A stretch of DNA of 64,000 nt from Microbacterium paraoxydans. Its GTDB lineage: Bacteria > Actinomycetota > Actinomycetes > Actinomycetales > Microbacteriaceae. The notes below the pieces were generated by a model that was not told the DNA's origin, searched no databases, and worked only from the letters and a program-made list of their open reading frames with translations. How positions within the stretch are numbered: position 1 is the stretch's first letter; each line of letters opens with the position of its first letter. The position numbers and the translations under genes are program-made. Location of the stretch: assembly GCF_019056515.1 (NCBI RefSeq), contig NZ_CP064873.1, positions 3,351,279-3,415,278 on the forward strand, in the 5' to 3' direction. Shown one piece after another: positions 56,921 to 64,000 of the stretch.

Positions 56921-57631
56921 TCGGTCCGGCACTCAGCCCTCAGCGCACCGACAGGGTCGGACGCCAGACGCTGCGACTGCCGACAATGCGCCCGCGTACG
57001 CTATCGAGCCGCCCGGACCCTTGGTGAGCCGCAGTCCAGTTACCTCGTCGCCCTTGTTCCACATGAACGGACCAGGGCCGACAGGGCGCCGGCAAAGCAA
57101 CGCACACACCTCTCATCAATGTGTCCGGGGCGGCTGAGCCAGCCAGTCCTCCACCCGCCGTCGCGAGGACGCGCTGAGCGGGGCCGAACTTGCATTGCCA
57201 CCCGATCTCGTATCTGGGCGCCGCTTTTCGGATTGCGGGCCCCACGACACATCGTGCCAGGCGTTCGTGACGAGTGGTTCTGCACGGCACGTGGCGTGGG
57301 CACCTATTGGGGCGCCCGGGCCCTGCTCGTGCGGACACGGAAGTCCTGCCTTGGCAGCTCCGGGAAGACAAGGTGTGGCGACAACAGTTACGGCGCGGAC
57401 GCCGCCCCACCCCAACGGTCGACGCGCACGGCGCACCCTCAACCGACGTCCCGCCCGCCTTAGTGACACCTCCCCCTCACCATCGCGCCACGGCCCATCC
57501 GCGTTCAGGTACCCACTGATGAGGCCAGGGAAACGACACCTGTCGACGCATCGGCGCACGGCAGTGTGACGGTTACCTACTCCCCTGCATCGCTTTCCTA
57601 TCCGCCTCGGCCAACGGTGCGGAAATGAAGC

Positions 57632-57647
57632 TGTTTCACGTGAAACA
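57632..57647. other. parS: parS site 8 (perfect)
   Basis: TGTTTCACGTGAAACA, the exact consensus, starts 727 bp after site 7 and about 400 bp before the rsmG stop. The two outermost sites of the cluster (1 and 8) are the only exact 16-bp matches. Confidence 0.97.
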
Positions 57648-58052
57648 ACTCGAGTCCGCCGCAAGGAGAGATCTGCCGTAGACCACCCGAACTGCAGCGT
57701 TCACACGCGCCATGCAGACGTCCGGACCCGTCAAGTTCGCCGCAGCCAGTCGGATTCACGCCCATTGCGCGGCGCACCGACTCAGCGCTTCCCAGCCCTG
57801 GCGCATCGATCCGCGCAGCGGCTCAATCGATGCGACGACAGGACGAACCTTCGCGGGGCGCGGTGAACGACGACTGCTCCGACTTCGATCTGGACGAACA
57901 CAGCCGCAACCGCAGCGGAGCGGCCTACGGACGTGATCGCACGACATCGCCCCATGGAGAGTGATCTCCCGGCGACGTATCGACGGCGCCGGAAACATGG
58001 GGGCACGGTAGGACCCCGGGTCAGCCCCGTGTCCCGGGAGACGGCGACGTCT

Positions 58053-58700
58053 TCAGCGCACGGAGGCGCGGACGACTCGAGTGGTCTCCGGGAGCAACCC
58101 CTCGCCCAGCACTTCGACCCGAACATCCGCGAGCTTGAACTTCGCGATCTGCTTCCGTGCCGCTTCGATCTCGTTCGCGGCGTTCATCCCCTTCAACAGG
58201 GCCAGTTCCCCACCATCGCGGACCAGCGGAGCGGTCAGAGGGATCAGGGTCCGCAATGCGCTCACCGCACGAGCCGTGACGACATCGAAGGCGCCCTTCG
58301 CACGCACGTCCTCGGCACGCGCGCGGAGAATGGTGACATTCGTGAGCTCCAGGTCGTTCAGTTGCTCAGTCAACCAATTGATCCGACGCTCCATCGGCTC
58401 CACGAGGGTCCACGACACGTCGGGCCGCGCGATCGCGAGCACCAGACCGGGCAGTCCGGCCCCGGACCCGATATCCGCGACGGAGCCGTGGAAGAGGGGC
58501 GCGGCGATCGCGCTGTTCAGGATGTGGCGCGTCCACAAGCGCGGCAGTTCCAGCGGCCCGATCAGGCCCCGCTCCTCCCCCTCACGCGCAAGGGAGTCCG
58601 TGAACCGTCGAGCGAGTTGCAGGCGCTCCCCGAAGATCCGGGCAGCGACGGCCGGCTCCTGCTCGACGGTCTTCTCGCCGAAATCCTGCGTCTCGGACAC
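58053..58700 (-). CDS. rsmG: 16S rRNA (guanine-N7)-methyltransferase
   Basis: This is a 215-residue enzyme that methylates G527 (E. coli numbering) of 16S rRNA. The conserved entry LWTRHILNSAIAAPL is followed by the SAM motif VADIGSGAGLPGLVLAIARP and LVEPMERRINWLTE, then VTARAVSALRTLIPL and LLKG. The GTG start at 58700 begins SETQDF. It follows jag by 24 bp in the conserved origin operon; the usual next genes parA and parB are separated from it by the parS region. Confidence 0.95.
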   Translation of the reverse strand: MSETQDFGEKTVEQEPAVAARIFGERLQLARRFTDSLAREGEERGLIGPLELPRLWTRHILNSAIAAPLFHGSVADIGSGAGLPGLVLAIARPDVSWTLVEPMERRINWLTEQLNDLELTNVTILRARAEDVRAKGAFDVVTARAVSALRTLIPLTAPLVRDGGELALLKGMNAANEIEAARKQIAKFKLADVRVEVLGEGLLPETTRVVRASVR

Positions 58701-58724
58701 GTGCCAGCGCTCGCCTTCCGCGCG

Positions 58725-59216
58725 TCAGTGCCGACGCAGGACCGTGTGGCGGTCCGCGCCCTCGCCGTACGACTCGGAGACGAGCCCGCGCTCGGCAGCG
58801 ATGTCGTGGACCAGCTTGCGCTCATAGCTCGACATCGCCGGGAGCGAGGCCTGCGACGAGCCCTCATCGAGCTTCGCGGCCGCCGCCTCGACCAGAGTCA
58901 CGAGCTGACGGCGCCGTGCGTCGCGGGATCCGCCGATGTCGAGGATGAGGCGCGAGAACGAGCCGGTCTTGTTCTGGACGGCGAGACGCGTGAGCTCCTG
59001 CAACGCCTGCACGGTATCGGGAGCGGAGAGCAGCGCGAGCCCGTCCCCCTCGGCCTCGACGGAGACGTAGGCGCGACCCTGACGGACGTCGAGGTTCAGA
59101 TCACCGTCGATGTCTGCGATGTCGAGCAGCTCCTCGAGGTAGTCCGCCGCGACATCCCCCTCGTTCTCGAGCTGCGCCACAGTGGGCTCTGTGCTCCCGG
59201 TCACGACCTCGCTCAT
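58725..59216 (-). CDS. jag: KhpB/Jag-type RNA-binding protein (R3H domain)
   Basis: This is a 163-residue protein with a KH-like N-terminal part (ADYLEELLDIADIDGDLNLD, VSVEAEGDGLALL) and a C-terminal R3H domain (SSYERKLVHDIAAERGLVSESYG, with the R-x3-H core). Jag/KhpB binds RNA and is linked to cell division and protein export. ATG 59216 overlaps the yidC stop by 4 bp. It is always found next to yidC in Gram-positive bacteria. Confidence 0.93.
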   Translation of the reverse strand: MSEVVTGSTEPTVAQLENEGDVAADYLEELLDIADIDGDLNLDVRQGRAYVSVEAEGDGLALLSAPDTVQALQELTRLAVQNKTGSFSRLILDIGGSRDARRRQLVTLVEAAAAKLDEGSSQASLPAMSSYERKLVHDIAAERGLVSESYGEGADRHTVLRRH

Positions 59217-60283
59217 GACGCGTTCCCCTTCTTCTTCGCACGCTTCTTGCCGACCGGCTGCTGCCGCTTCGGCGCCGCCGCCTTCGCCTTCTCGGCCTCC
59301 TCGAGCAGACGCTGCTGCTCGGCCTCGTAGGCAGCCATCGGGACGACCTTGCCGGAGGAGTCGATCGCCTTGCCCTTGCGGGCGAGCCGCTCCTCGCGAG
59401 CCTTGGCGGCTTCAGAGCCGGGAGTCGGCATCTCACGGATGACGAGGAACTGCTGCCCCATGGTCCAGAGGTTCGAGATGAACCAGTACACGACCACGCC
59501 GAGCGGGAAGAAGACACCGGAGAAGATGAAGCCCAGCGGCAGAACGTAGAGCATGATCTTCTGCATCTGGTATGCCTGGCCGGTCTTGGCCTCCGGCGAG
59601 AGGTTCTTCGAGATGATCTGCAGCTGCGTGAAGAACTGCGACGCGATCATCAGGACGACCAGGGTGATCAGGATGATGATCGCCGTGACGTTCTGGGCCT
59701 CGATCGCGTTGCCGAGGTTCTCGTGCAGGGACGCGACCCCGAAGAGCTTGGCGTCGTAGAACTCCTGCGTGAGTTCCGCGCTCAGCAGCCCGACACCGCC
59801 GACGCCCTGCGTCGCATGCTTACTGACGTCGCTCAGCACGTTGTAGAGCGAGAAGAAGATCGGCATCTGCACGAGCAGGGGCAGACAGCTCGACATCGGC
59901 GTCGTGCCGTGCTTCTTGTACAGCGCCATCGTCTCGCGACTCATCGCCTCGCGAGAGAGCTGGTCCTTCTTTCCGCGGTACTTCTCCTGGACTTTGCGCA
60001 GTTCAGGAGCGATTTCCATCATCTTCCGCTGGCTCTTGATCTGCTTCACGAACAGCGGGATGAGCGCTGCACGGACCACGATCACGAGGCCGACGATCGA
60101 GAGGACCCAGGTGATGCCGGACGCCGCCGGGAGACCGACGGCCGTCAGCAGCCAGTGCCAGGCGACGAGGATGAGCTCGACGACCCACTTCAGCGGCCAC
60201 AGGATCGTGCCGAGCAGGTCGAATCCGCCGGATGCCGGTTCCGGGCTGGGGGTGGCACTGGCGAACAGAAGGTCAAGACCCAC
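59213..60283 (-). CDS. yidC: membrane protein insertase YidC
   Basis: This is a 356-residue insertase that helps membrane proteins fold into the bilayer. The YidC/Oxa1 core is clear: the conserved Arg in VIVVRAALIPLFVKQIKSQR, MMEIAPELRKVQEKYRGKKD, LYKKHGTTPMSSCLPLLVQM, and the C-terminal helices ending before a basic tail (KKRAKKKG). It lacks the large periplasmic domain of Gram-negative YidC. It follows yidD by 3 bp. Confidence 0.95.
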   Translation of the reverse strand: MGLDLLFASATPSPEPASGGFDLLGTILWPLKWVVELILVAWHWLLTAVGLPAASGITWVLSIVGLVIVVRAALIPLFVKQIKSQRKMMEIAPELRKVQEKYRGKKDQLSREAMSRETMALYKKHGTTPMSSCLPLLVQMPIFFSLYNVLSDVSKHATQGVGGVGLLSAELTQEFYDAKLFGVASLHENLGNAIEAQNVTAIIILITLVVLMIASQFFTQLQIISKNLSPEAKTGQAYQMQKIMLYVLPLGFIFSGVFFPLGVVVYWFISNLWTMGQQFLVIREMPTPGSEAAKAREERLARKGKAIDSSGKVVPMAAYEAEQQRLLEEAEKAKAAAPKRQQPVGKKRAKKKGNAS

Positions 60284-60286
60284 CGA

Positions 60287-60637
60287 TCAGTCCTTTCGGG
60301 AGGGGACGACGAAACCGTGTGCGGTCAGGTCGTAGCGGAAGTGTCGATGCGGTGTGACGTCGTCGACGCCTCCGCGAGACCAGGGGTTGCAGCGGAGGAT
60401 GCGCCACGCCGAGAGCAGAGCCCCCCGCACGGCGCCGTGCTGCTGCACCGCACCTACAGCGTAGGCGGAACAGGAGGGGTAGTACGCACACACGTCCCCG
60501 TACATCGGCGAGACCACCTTGCGGTACCCCGCGAGAAGAGCCAGCACGGCGTTGCGCGGAAGGAGCGGAATGCTCCGGAGCACGTCGCGTCCGTGCATCT
60601 CTCCCGTGCCCACCGACGACGCCGGCAAGGCGGTCAT
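60287..60637 (-). CDS. yidD: membrane protein insertion efficiency factor YidD
   Basis: This is a 116-residue member of the YidD family (DUF37). The hallmark segment GYRKVVSPMYGDVCAYYPSC is followed by SAYAVGAVQQHGAVRGALL, WRILRCNPWSRGGVDDV, the full family pattern. The N-terminal extension of about 25 residues is longer than in E. coli. ATG 60637 overlaps the rnpA stop by 4 bp. Confidence 0.93.
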   Translation of the reverse strand: MTALPASSVGTGEMHGRDVLRSIPLLPRNAVLALLAGYRKVVSPMYGDVCAYYPSCSAYAVGAVQQHGAVRGALLSAWRILRCNPWSRGGVDDVTPHRHFRYDLTAHGFVVPSRKD

Positions 60638-60984
60638 GATGTGGCCTCGACGGGCGCGAGCCGCGCGAGACAGCGGTGCACGTCACTGCGTAGTTCCGCA
60701 TACGACGCCGTCGCCGACGCAGGAAGGGCACGGATGACGACATCCGTGCCCTGAGGAACACGTGGGAGCGCCTCCGCACAGACGGCTTTGAGTCGCCGGC
60801 GCACGGTGTTGCGCACCACAGCGGTGCCCACCTGCTTGCTGATGATGAAACCGAAACGCGCTGCTCTGCTCTCACCGGTCGCCAGCATGGAGGTGAGGAC
60901 GCGGGCCCCGCCACAACGCGATCCGCGTCGAACGACCAGTCGGTAGTCGCTCCCGCGGGTCAAACGGAACGGGCGGGCGAGCAC
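60634..60984 (-). CDS. rnpA: ribonuclease P protein component
   Basis: This is a 116-residue protein subunit of RNase P, which trims tRNA 5' ends. It begins LARPFRLTRGSDYRLVVRRG and contains the RNR motif in VVRNTVRRRLKAVC. The GTG start at 60984 follows the rpmH stop by 6 bp, the invariant rpmH-rnpA arrangement. Confidence 0.95.
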   Translation of the reverse strand: MLARPFRLTRGSDYRLVVRRGSRCGGARVLTSMLATGESRAARFGFIISKQVGTAVVRNTVRRRLKAVCAEALPRVPQGTDVVIRALPASATASYAELRSDVHRCLARLAPVEATS

Positions 60985-60990
60985 AGCTGC

Positions 60991-61128
60991 TTACGCGGAG
61001 AGCTCGGTACGGCCCTTCGCGCGGCGTGCCGAGAGGATGGCACGGCCGGCGCGGGTGCGCATGCGGGCACGGAAGCCGTGCTTCTTGGCGCGACGACGGT
61101 TGTTGGGCTGGAAGGTGCGCTTGCTCAT
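60991..61128 (-). CDS. rpmH: 50S ribosomal protein L34
   Basis: This is a 45-residue ribosomal protein L34. It reads [20 protein letters not shown] at the start and [19 protein letters not shown] in the middle, both invariant in the family. ATG 61128 has GGAGTG upstream. It is the first gene of the rpmH-rnpA-yidD-yidC-jag-rsmG operon. Confidence 0.97.
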   Translation of the reverse strand: MSKRTFQPNNRRRAKKHGFRARMRTRAGRAILSARRAKGRTELSA

Positions 61129-61257
61129 GAGATCACTCCGGGAATGCTGCCACCGGATTCACTTCGACCGGAGACATAGGGAACTGCCGTACAGGCATAA
61201 GTCAACCGATTAAGGGTACGTCTTGGCGGCGCACAGGGCAAATCTGCCTGTCACGGC
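61129..61257 (-). promoter_or_regulatory. rpmH operon promoter region
   Basis: This 129-bp gap has lower GC than its surroundings. On the minus strand it contains TTGCCC, 17 bp, then TACCCT, a reasonable SigA promoter, and a TTGACT (complement of 61200-61205) further down with no convincing -10. No DnaA boxes are seen here, unlike the usual rpmH-dnaA gap. Confidence 0.4.
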
Positions 61258-61749
61258 CTAGGCGGCCCCGCGCGCGAGGGTGCGATCCACCTCCGGCGGC
61301 GCCCACTGCCGAAGGCGCACCGTCACCAGTCCGGTCGCCGAGCCGTCACCGACCCCGTAAGCGAGGACCACACGGTCCGGGTTCACCCTTCCACCATCCG
61401 GGGTGATGGTCATCGCGACAGGCCGAAGCGCCCGCAGGAACTCCTCCTCCGAGCTGTCCCTCCCCCAGCGCGCACCCTCCCACGCCTGGAAGAGCTGCGC
61501 CGCGGCGGAGTCCTCCCGGCGCAGCGCGGACGCGATGGTGTCCCGGGCGAGGCCATCGGCCACCTGGGGGTGATCGAGCATCACATCGATGTCGTCGACG
61601 GCCGCCTGCGTCAGCCGGTCGGGATAGTCGATCTCCAGTCGCGCGCGGATCTGCTCTCCCGCGAAGTCGATCGTCTCCTCCATGGCGCCGCCGCCGGCGC
61701 CGCCGTCGAGAAGGATGGGTCCGAGATGCCGACTCTCCATGGCCGTCAC
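61258..61749 (-). CDS. small acidic protein coupled to the type VII substrate-like gene
   Basis: I do not recognise this 163-residue protein. It is acidic and apparently cytosolic (IRARLEIDYPDRLTQAAVDDIDVML, VMLDHPQVADGLARDTIASAL), with a C-terminal strand region, VVLAYGVGDGSATGLVTVRL. GTG 61749 overlaps the stop of the upstream gene (GTGA), so the two products are made together. A chaperone or immunity-like partner of the upstream protein is an attractive guess with no direct support. ATG 61740 is an alternative start. Confidence 0.7.
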   Translation of the reverse strand: MTAMESRHLGPILLDGGAGGGAMEETIDFAGEQIRARLEIDYPDRLTQAAVDDIDVMLDHPQVADGLARDTIASALRREDSAAAQLFQAWEGARWGRDSSEEEFLRALRPVAMTITPDGGRVNPDRVVLAYGVGDGSATGLVTVRLRQWAPPEVDRTLARGAA

Positions 61750-63068
61750 ACCCCGAGATCCGCGCTCAGGCGCTCATCGGCCAGCAGCGTCCGCACCGTC
61801 TGCTCCGCGTTCGCATCGGTCTGGAAGTAATCCGCCACCGTCGCGTCGAACAGGTCGTGGCCGCGGGAGTACTCGGCGATCGTCAGGTCAAGGCAGCGCA
61901 CGACGAGGGCATGCAGGGCGGTCGCCTCTGCGTGCGTTCCGTTCGAGGACCAGCCGATCCCCGCGCTTCGCGGCGTGGGCGCACTGGCCGGTGCGCTGCC
62001 GAGCGCCGATCGGGCACCGGACAGCGTCTCCTCGATCCGCCCCATGTTGCGTGACACGATGTTCGCGTCCGTCTTGTCGATCCGCATCGCCCCGTCGCGG
62101 ACCGGATACTCGCCCAGGGTGGACGCGTCGAGGTTGTAGCTCACGAGATCACCGCGGATCGTCGCTTCGGCGGACGTCAGCATCGTGGCCAGCGCCTTCT
62201 CCTGGGCGGTGATCGTCTCGTCCAGCTTCTCCAGCGCGTCGGTCAGGGACTTCAGGATCGTGTCGTAGGAGCTCCCCGAGATCGCGGCATTGGCGGTGAT
62301 ACCGGCGAGGGCCGTGTTCGCCGCGAAGGCCACACCGCCCAGACCGGCGACGGCAGCGACGGTTCCCGCGCCCGCCGTGACGATCGATCCCACTGCACCG
62401 GCGACCGCGGCGAGCACCGTCAACTGGAACGTCGCGGTCGCCGCCGACGAGTTCTTCGCCTGGGTCTCCCAGGCCACCCGGGCGCTGTCGCAGATCGTCG
62501 CGACGTCGTCACCCACCGCCGGCCACATCGCCCCGCACGCGGCGTAGTTCGCCTGGAGGATCTTCGCGGCCTGCCCGATGCCCGGGTGCACCGCCGAGAA
62601 CTGGGTGTAGTACTTGTCGACGAAGGGATCCCGGAAGCTCCCGTCCATCCGGTTCAGGACCACCTCGGCGACGGTCCCGTTGGATGTGGCGATATCGCTC
62701 CCGCCCATGGCGTTCGGATCCGTCCCCGAGGCGCCGAGCTGAGCTGCCGCCGCGTTGGCGGCACTCTGCGGGGTGGCACACGCGGAACCGTCCGGGAGAT
62801 TCCGCCACCGCTCGACGAGGCCGTCGATCGTGGAACGGATGGCGTCGAACTGGGCGACGCAGGACACACCGTCCCCGTACCCCACGCTCTCACCGCCGCC
62901 GGAGCCGTCGGCTTCGGGCCGGAAGTACTGATACGGGGCCCAGCCCCACTTCGCGTAGGTGCCCTCGTTCCCCCACACGGGGTCGAAGCCCTGGTCCGCC
63001 ATCCAACAGTCGATGGCGGCTCGTTTCATCTTTCCGATGATCTCGTCCAGCTCGGCGTATCCGGCCAC
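61746..63068 (-). CDS. putative type VII secretion (WXG/EspC-like) substrate
   Basis: This is a 440-residue protein without a signal peptide. It has an N-terminal helical part, Ala/Gly-rich stretches, a hydrophobic hairpin at about 220-265 (AAVAGAVGSIVTAGAGTVAAV), a coiled-coil-like segment (DALEKLDETITAQEKALATM) and a C-terminal helix with HDLFDATVADYFQTDANAEQ. That last pattern resembles EspC-type ESX-associated proteins, and the overall layout resembles large non-toxin substrates of type VII systems. No ESX core genes are in the window. The GTG start at 63068 has a G-rich site upstream. It is not a confident family match. Confidence 0.6.
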   Translation of the reverse strand: MAGYAELDEIIGKMKRAAIDCWMADQGFDPVWGNEGTYAKWGWAPYQYFRPEADGSGGGESVGYGDGVSCVAQFDAIRSTIDGLVERWRNLPDGSACATPQSAANAAAAQLGASGTDPNAMGGSDIATSNGTVAEVVLNRMDGSFRDPFVDKYYTQFSAVHPGIGQAAKILQANYAACGAMWPAVGDDVATICDSARVAWETQAKNSSAATATFQLTVLAAVAGAVGSIVTAGAGTVAAVAGLGGVAFAANTALAGITANAAISGSSYDTILKSLTDALEKLDETITAQEKALATMLTSAEATIRGDLVSYNLDASTLGEYPVRDGAMRIDKTDANIVSRNMGRIEETLSGARSALGSAPASAPTPRSAGIGWSSNGTHAEATALHALVVRCLDLTIAEYSRGHDLFDATVADYFQTDANAEQTVRTLLADERLSADLGV

Positions 63069-63205
63069 TTCTCATCCCCCCGTCTCGTCGAATGAGGGCG
63101 GCATCGATCCGGTCGACCATGCGAACCGGAGGACGTCCGTATCCCCCCGGGTATGCTATTCGAACCGTCGATGAGCGGGAAGTGCTGTCCCAGCGAGAGG
63201 CCGCG

Positions 63206-63817
63206 ATGACCCACCAGCAGACCCATTCCGACTCCGGTTCCGAGACCACCCGCGACGGCAGGCGGACTCGGACGCTCCCCACCGCGGCGATCGCCACGGG
63301 AGTCGTCTCTCTCATCCTCCTGGTCGCCCTCGCCGTTCCGTACTACGCGCTCCAGAATCCCTGGCTGATCCCCGTCTTCGTCCTCGGCGCCGCAGCCGCG
63401 ATCGGCGGAATCGTCCTGGCCCGCCGCGCGCGCCGCGCTCCTTCGGACGAGCGCCGCACGGCGGGTCTCGGGCTGGCAGCCGCCCTCGCCGCCCTCCTCC
63501 TCGCGCTCATCCTGCTGATCGTCTTCCTGAGCGGACTCTGGTCACCCCCGCTGAACAAGGTGTTCCTCGAAGGAACGGGACCGCAGTCCGGGGTGACAGC
63601 CACCTTCAGCAGCGACACCGAGACCAGGACCCTCCCCTGGCCGGCGGTCGGGAACGCGCAGTACACCACGTCGGAGTCGTCGGCCTGGATCACGATCACG
63701 GCACCCACCGACAGCGACGATCAGACGGTGGGATGCAAGATCTACTGGAACGACGAGCTGGTCGTCGAGGAGACGTCGGATTCCGGCACGGTCAGCTGCG
63801 AGTACGACGCCGACTGA
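63206..63817 (+). CDS. membrane protein with MmpS-like C-terminal domain
   Basis: This is a 203-residue protein. Two transmembrane helices near 30-50 and 54-72 and a third near 88-112 precede an extracytoplasmic beta domain. That domain (TGPQSGVTATFSSDTETRTL, LPWPAVGNAQYTTSESSAWI, then TVGCKIYWNDELVVEETSDS and VSCEY) follows the MmpS pattern of a small beta-sandwich closed by two cysteines. ATG 63206 is chosen because the open frame upstream has no protein-like composition; the ribosome site is weak (GAGAGG). It is divergent from the type VII-like gene. Confidence 0.7.
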   Translation: MTHQQTHSDSGSETTRDGRRTRTLPTAAIATGVVSLILLVALAVPYYALQNPWLIPVFVLGAAAAIGGIVLARRARRAPSDERRTAGLGLAAALAALLLALILLIVFLSGLWSPPLNKVFLEGTGPQSGVTATFSSDTETRTLPWPAVGNAQYTTSESSAWITITAPTDSDDQTVGCKIYWNDELVVEETSDSGTVSCEYDAD

Positions 63818-63845
63818 GAGCACTCGCCTCCGCTCCACACAGGAG

Positions 63846-63854
63846 CTATCCACA
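63846..63854 (+). other. DnaA box (8 of 9)
   Basis: CTATCCACA matches the DnaA box TTATCCACA at eight of nine positions. It lies 29 bp after the MmpS-like gene. Confidence 0.7.
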
Positions 63855-63945
63855 ACCCCGGCCACGCGACCGAGCCGCCACGGGGCTTGATTCTCCGCGG
63901 CAGGTTGCCGTTCCCGACGACGATGACTAGCGTGGGCATCCGTAG

Positions 63946-63954
63946 TTATCCACA
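63946..63954 (+). other. DnaA box (exact)
   Basis: TTATCCACA is an exact DnaA box, precisely 100 bp after the first and in the same orientation. The two mark the left edge of the dnaA promoter/oriC region, which continues beyond the window. Confidence 0.85.
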
Positions 63955-64000
63955 GGGCAGCCTCTCCCGCGCTCCCTTCCCGAACATCGTCCGGAGCACC

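Larger units (their letters stand above)
54885..58052. other. gene-free origin-proximal region carrying the parS cluster
   Basis: This 3.2-kb stretch between parA and rsmG has no open frame with a recognisable product. Frames that stay open do so by high GC; none combines a ribosome site with protein-like composition. Stop codons occur in every frame at short intervals compared with flanking genes. Contents that I can name are parS sites 2-8, weak parS-like remnants, and a short hairpin at 55299-55318. It is best read as a centromere-like ParB loading zone. Confidence 0.75.

Noticed and set aside
57288..57293. CACGTG hexamer in the parS region
   Set aside because: The flanks do not match parS; a hexamer is expected by chance.
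56807..57463. 218-codon open frame in the parS region
   Set aside because: No start context, no recognisable domain, and it runs through parS site 7; more likely chance openness at high GC.
58029..58044. Possible extra parS near the rsmG stop (GTGTCCCGGGAGAC)
   Set aside because: The central CACGTG is missing; resemblance is limited to general palindromy.
61129..61257. oriC in the rpmH upstream gap
   Set aside because: No DnaA box or AT-rich tract there; the boxes are at 63846-63954.

Overview
The window is high-GC actinobacterial DNA from next to the chromosome origin. Gene content and style (GTG starts, ATGA-coupled operons, Tat, lipoprotein and LAxTG-type export signals) suggest Microbacteriaceae, probably Microbacterium. 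The genus is an inference; no rRNA is present to confirm it. A conserved origin skeleton runs through the window: ssb-rpsF (1-664), the CCA-adding enzyme (27426-28853), DUF6049-murJ-trxB-trxA (45771-51021), parB-parA (52987-54884), rsmG-jag-yidC-yidD-rnpA-rpmH (58053-61128), and DnaA boxes at the right edge (63846-63954). dnaA itself should lie just beyond position 64000.

Accessory blocks sit between these core genes. From 0.9 to 27.4 kb there are a lipoprotein, an oligopeptide/dipeptide ABC operon with a divergent Lrp regulator, an unknown two-gene pair, a UGT-type glycosyltransferase/TetR pair, an MHS transporter plus short-chain dehydrogenase with a divergent LysR regulator, an arsenate reductase, an acetaldehyde-dehydrogenase/DUF779 unit with a GAF regulator, a TetR/reductase pair, and a complete treX-treY-treZ operon for making trehalose from glycogen. 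From 29 to 45.7 kb there are a surface metallophosphatase, a double-HTH Lrp regulator followed by an aldehyde dehydrogenase/amidotransferase/DUF3830/polyamine-type ABC operon, a PrsW-like protease, a frameshifted Tat-exported phosphoesterase, a reductase, a flavin oxidoreductase and a methyltransferase.

The most unusual stretch is 54885-58052, about 3.2 kb without a recognisable gene between parA and rsmG. With the start of parA it carries eight ParB-binding (parS) palindromes. Four of them are spaced 156, 155 and 156 bp apart, and weaker look-alikes continue nearly the same period on both sides. One parS forms the first codons of parA.

Three genes lie between rpmH and the DnaA boxes: a 440-residue protein with type-VII-secretion-substrate features, a coupled small acidic protein, and a membrane protein with an MmpS-like outer domain. 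Two families of intergenic palindromic repeats are also present. A 60-bp element brackets the aldehyde dehydrogenase unit, and an element of about 85 bp follows both the CCA-enzyme promoter region and the polyamine operon. No tRNA, rRNA, CRISPR array, transposase or phage gene was seen.
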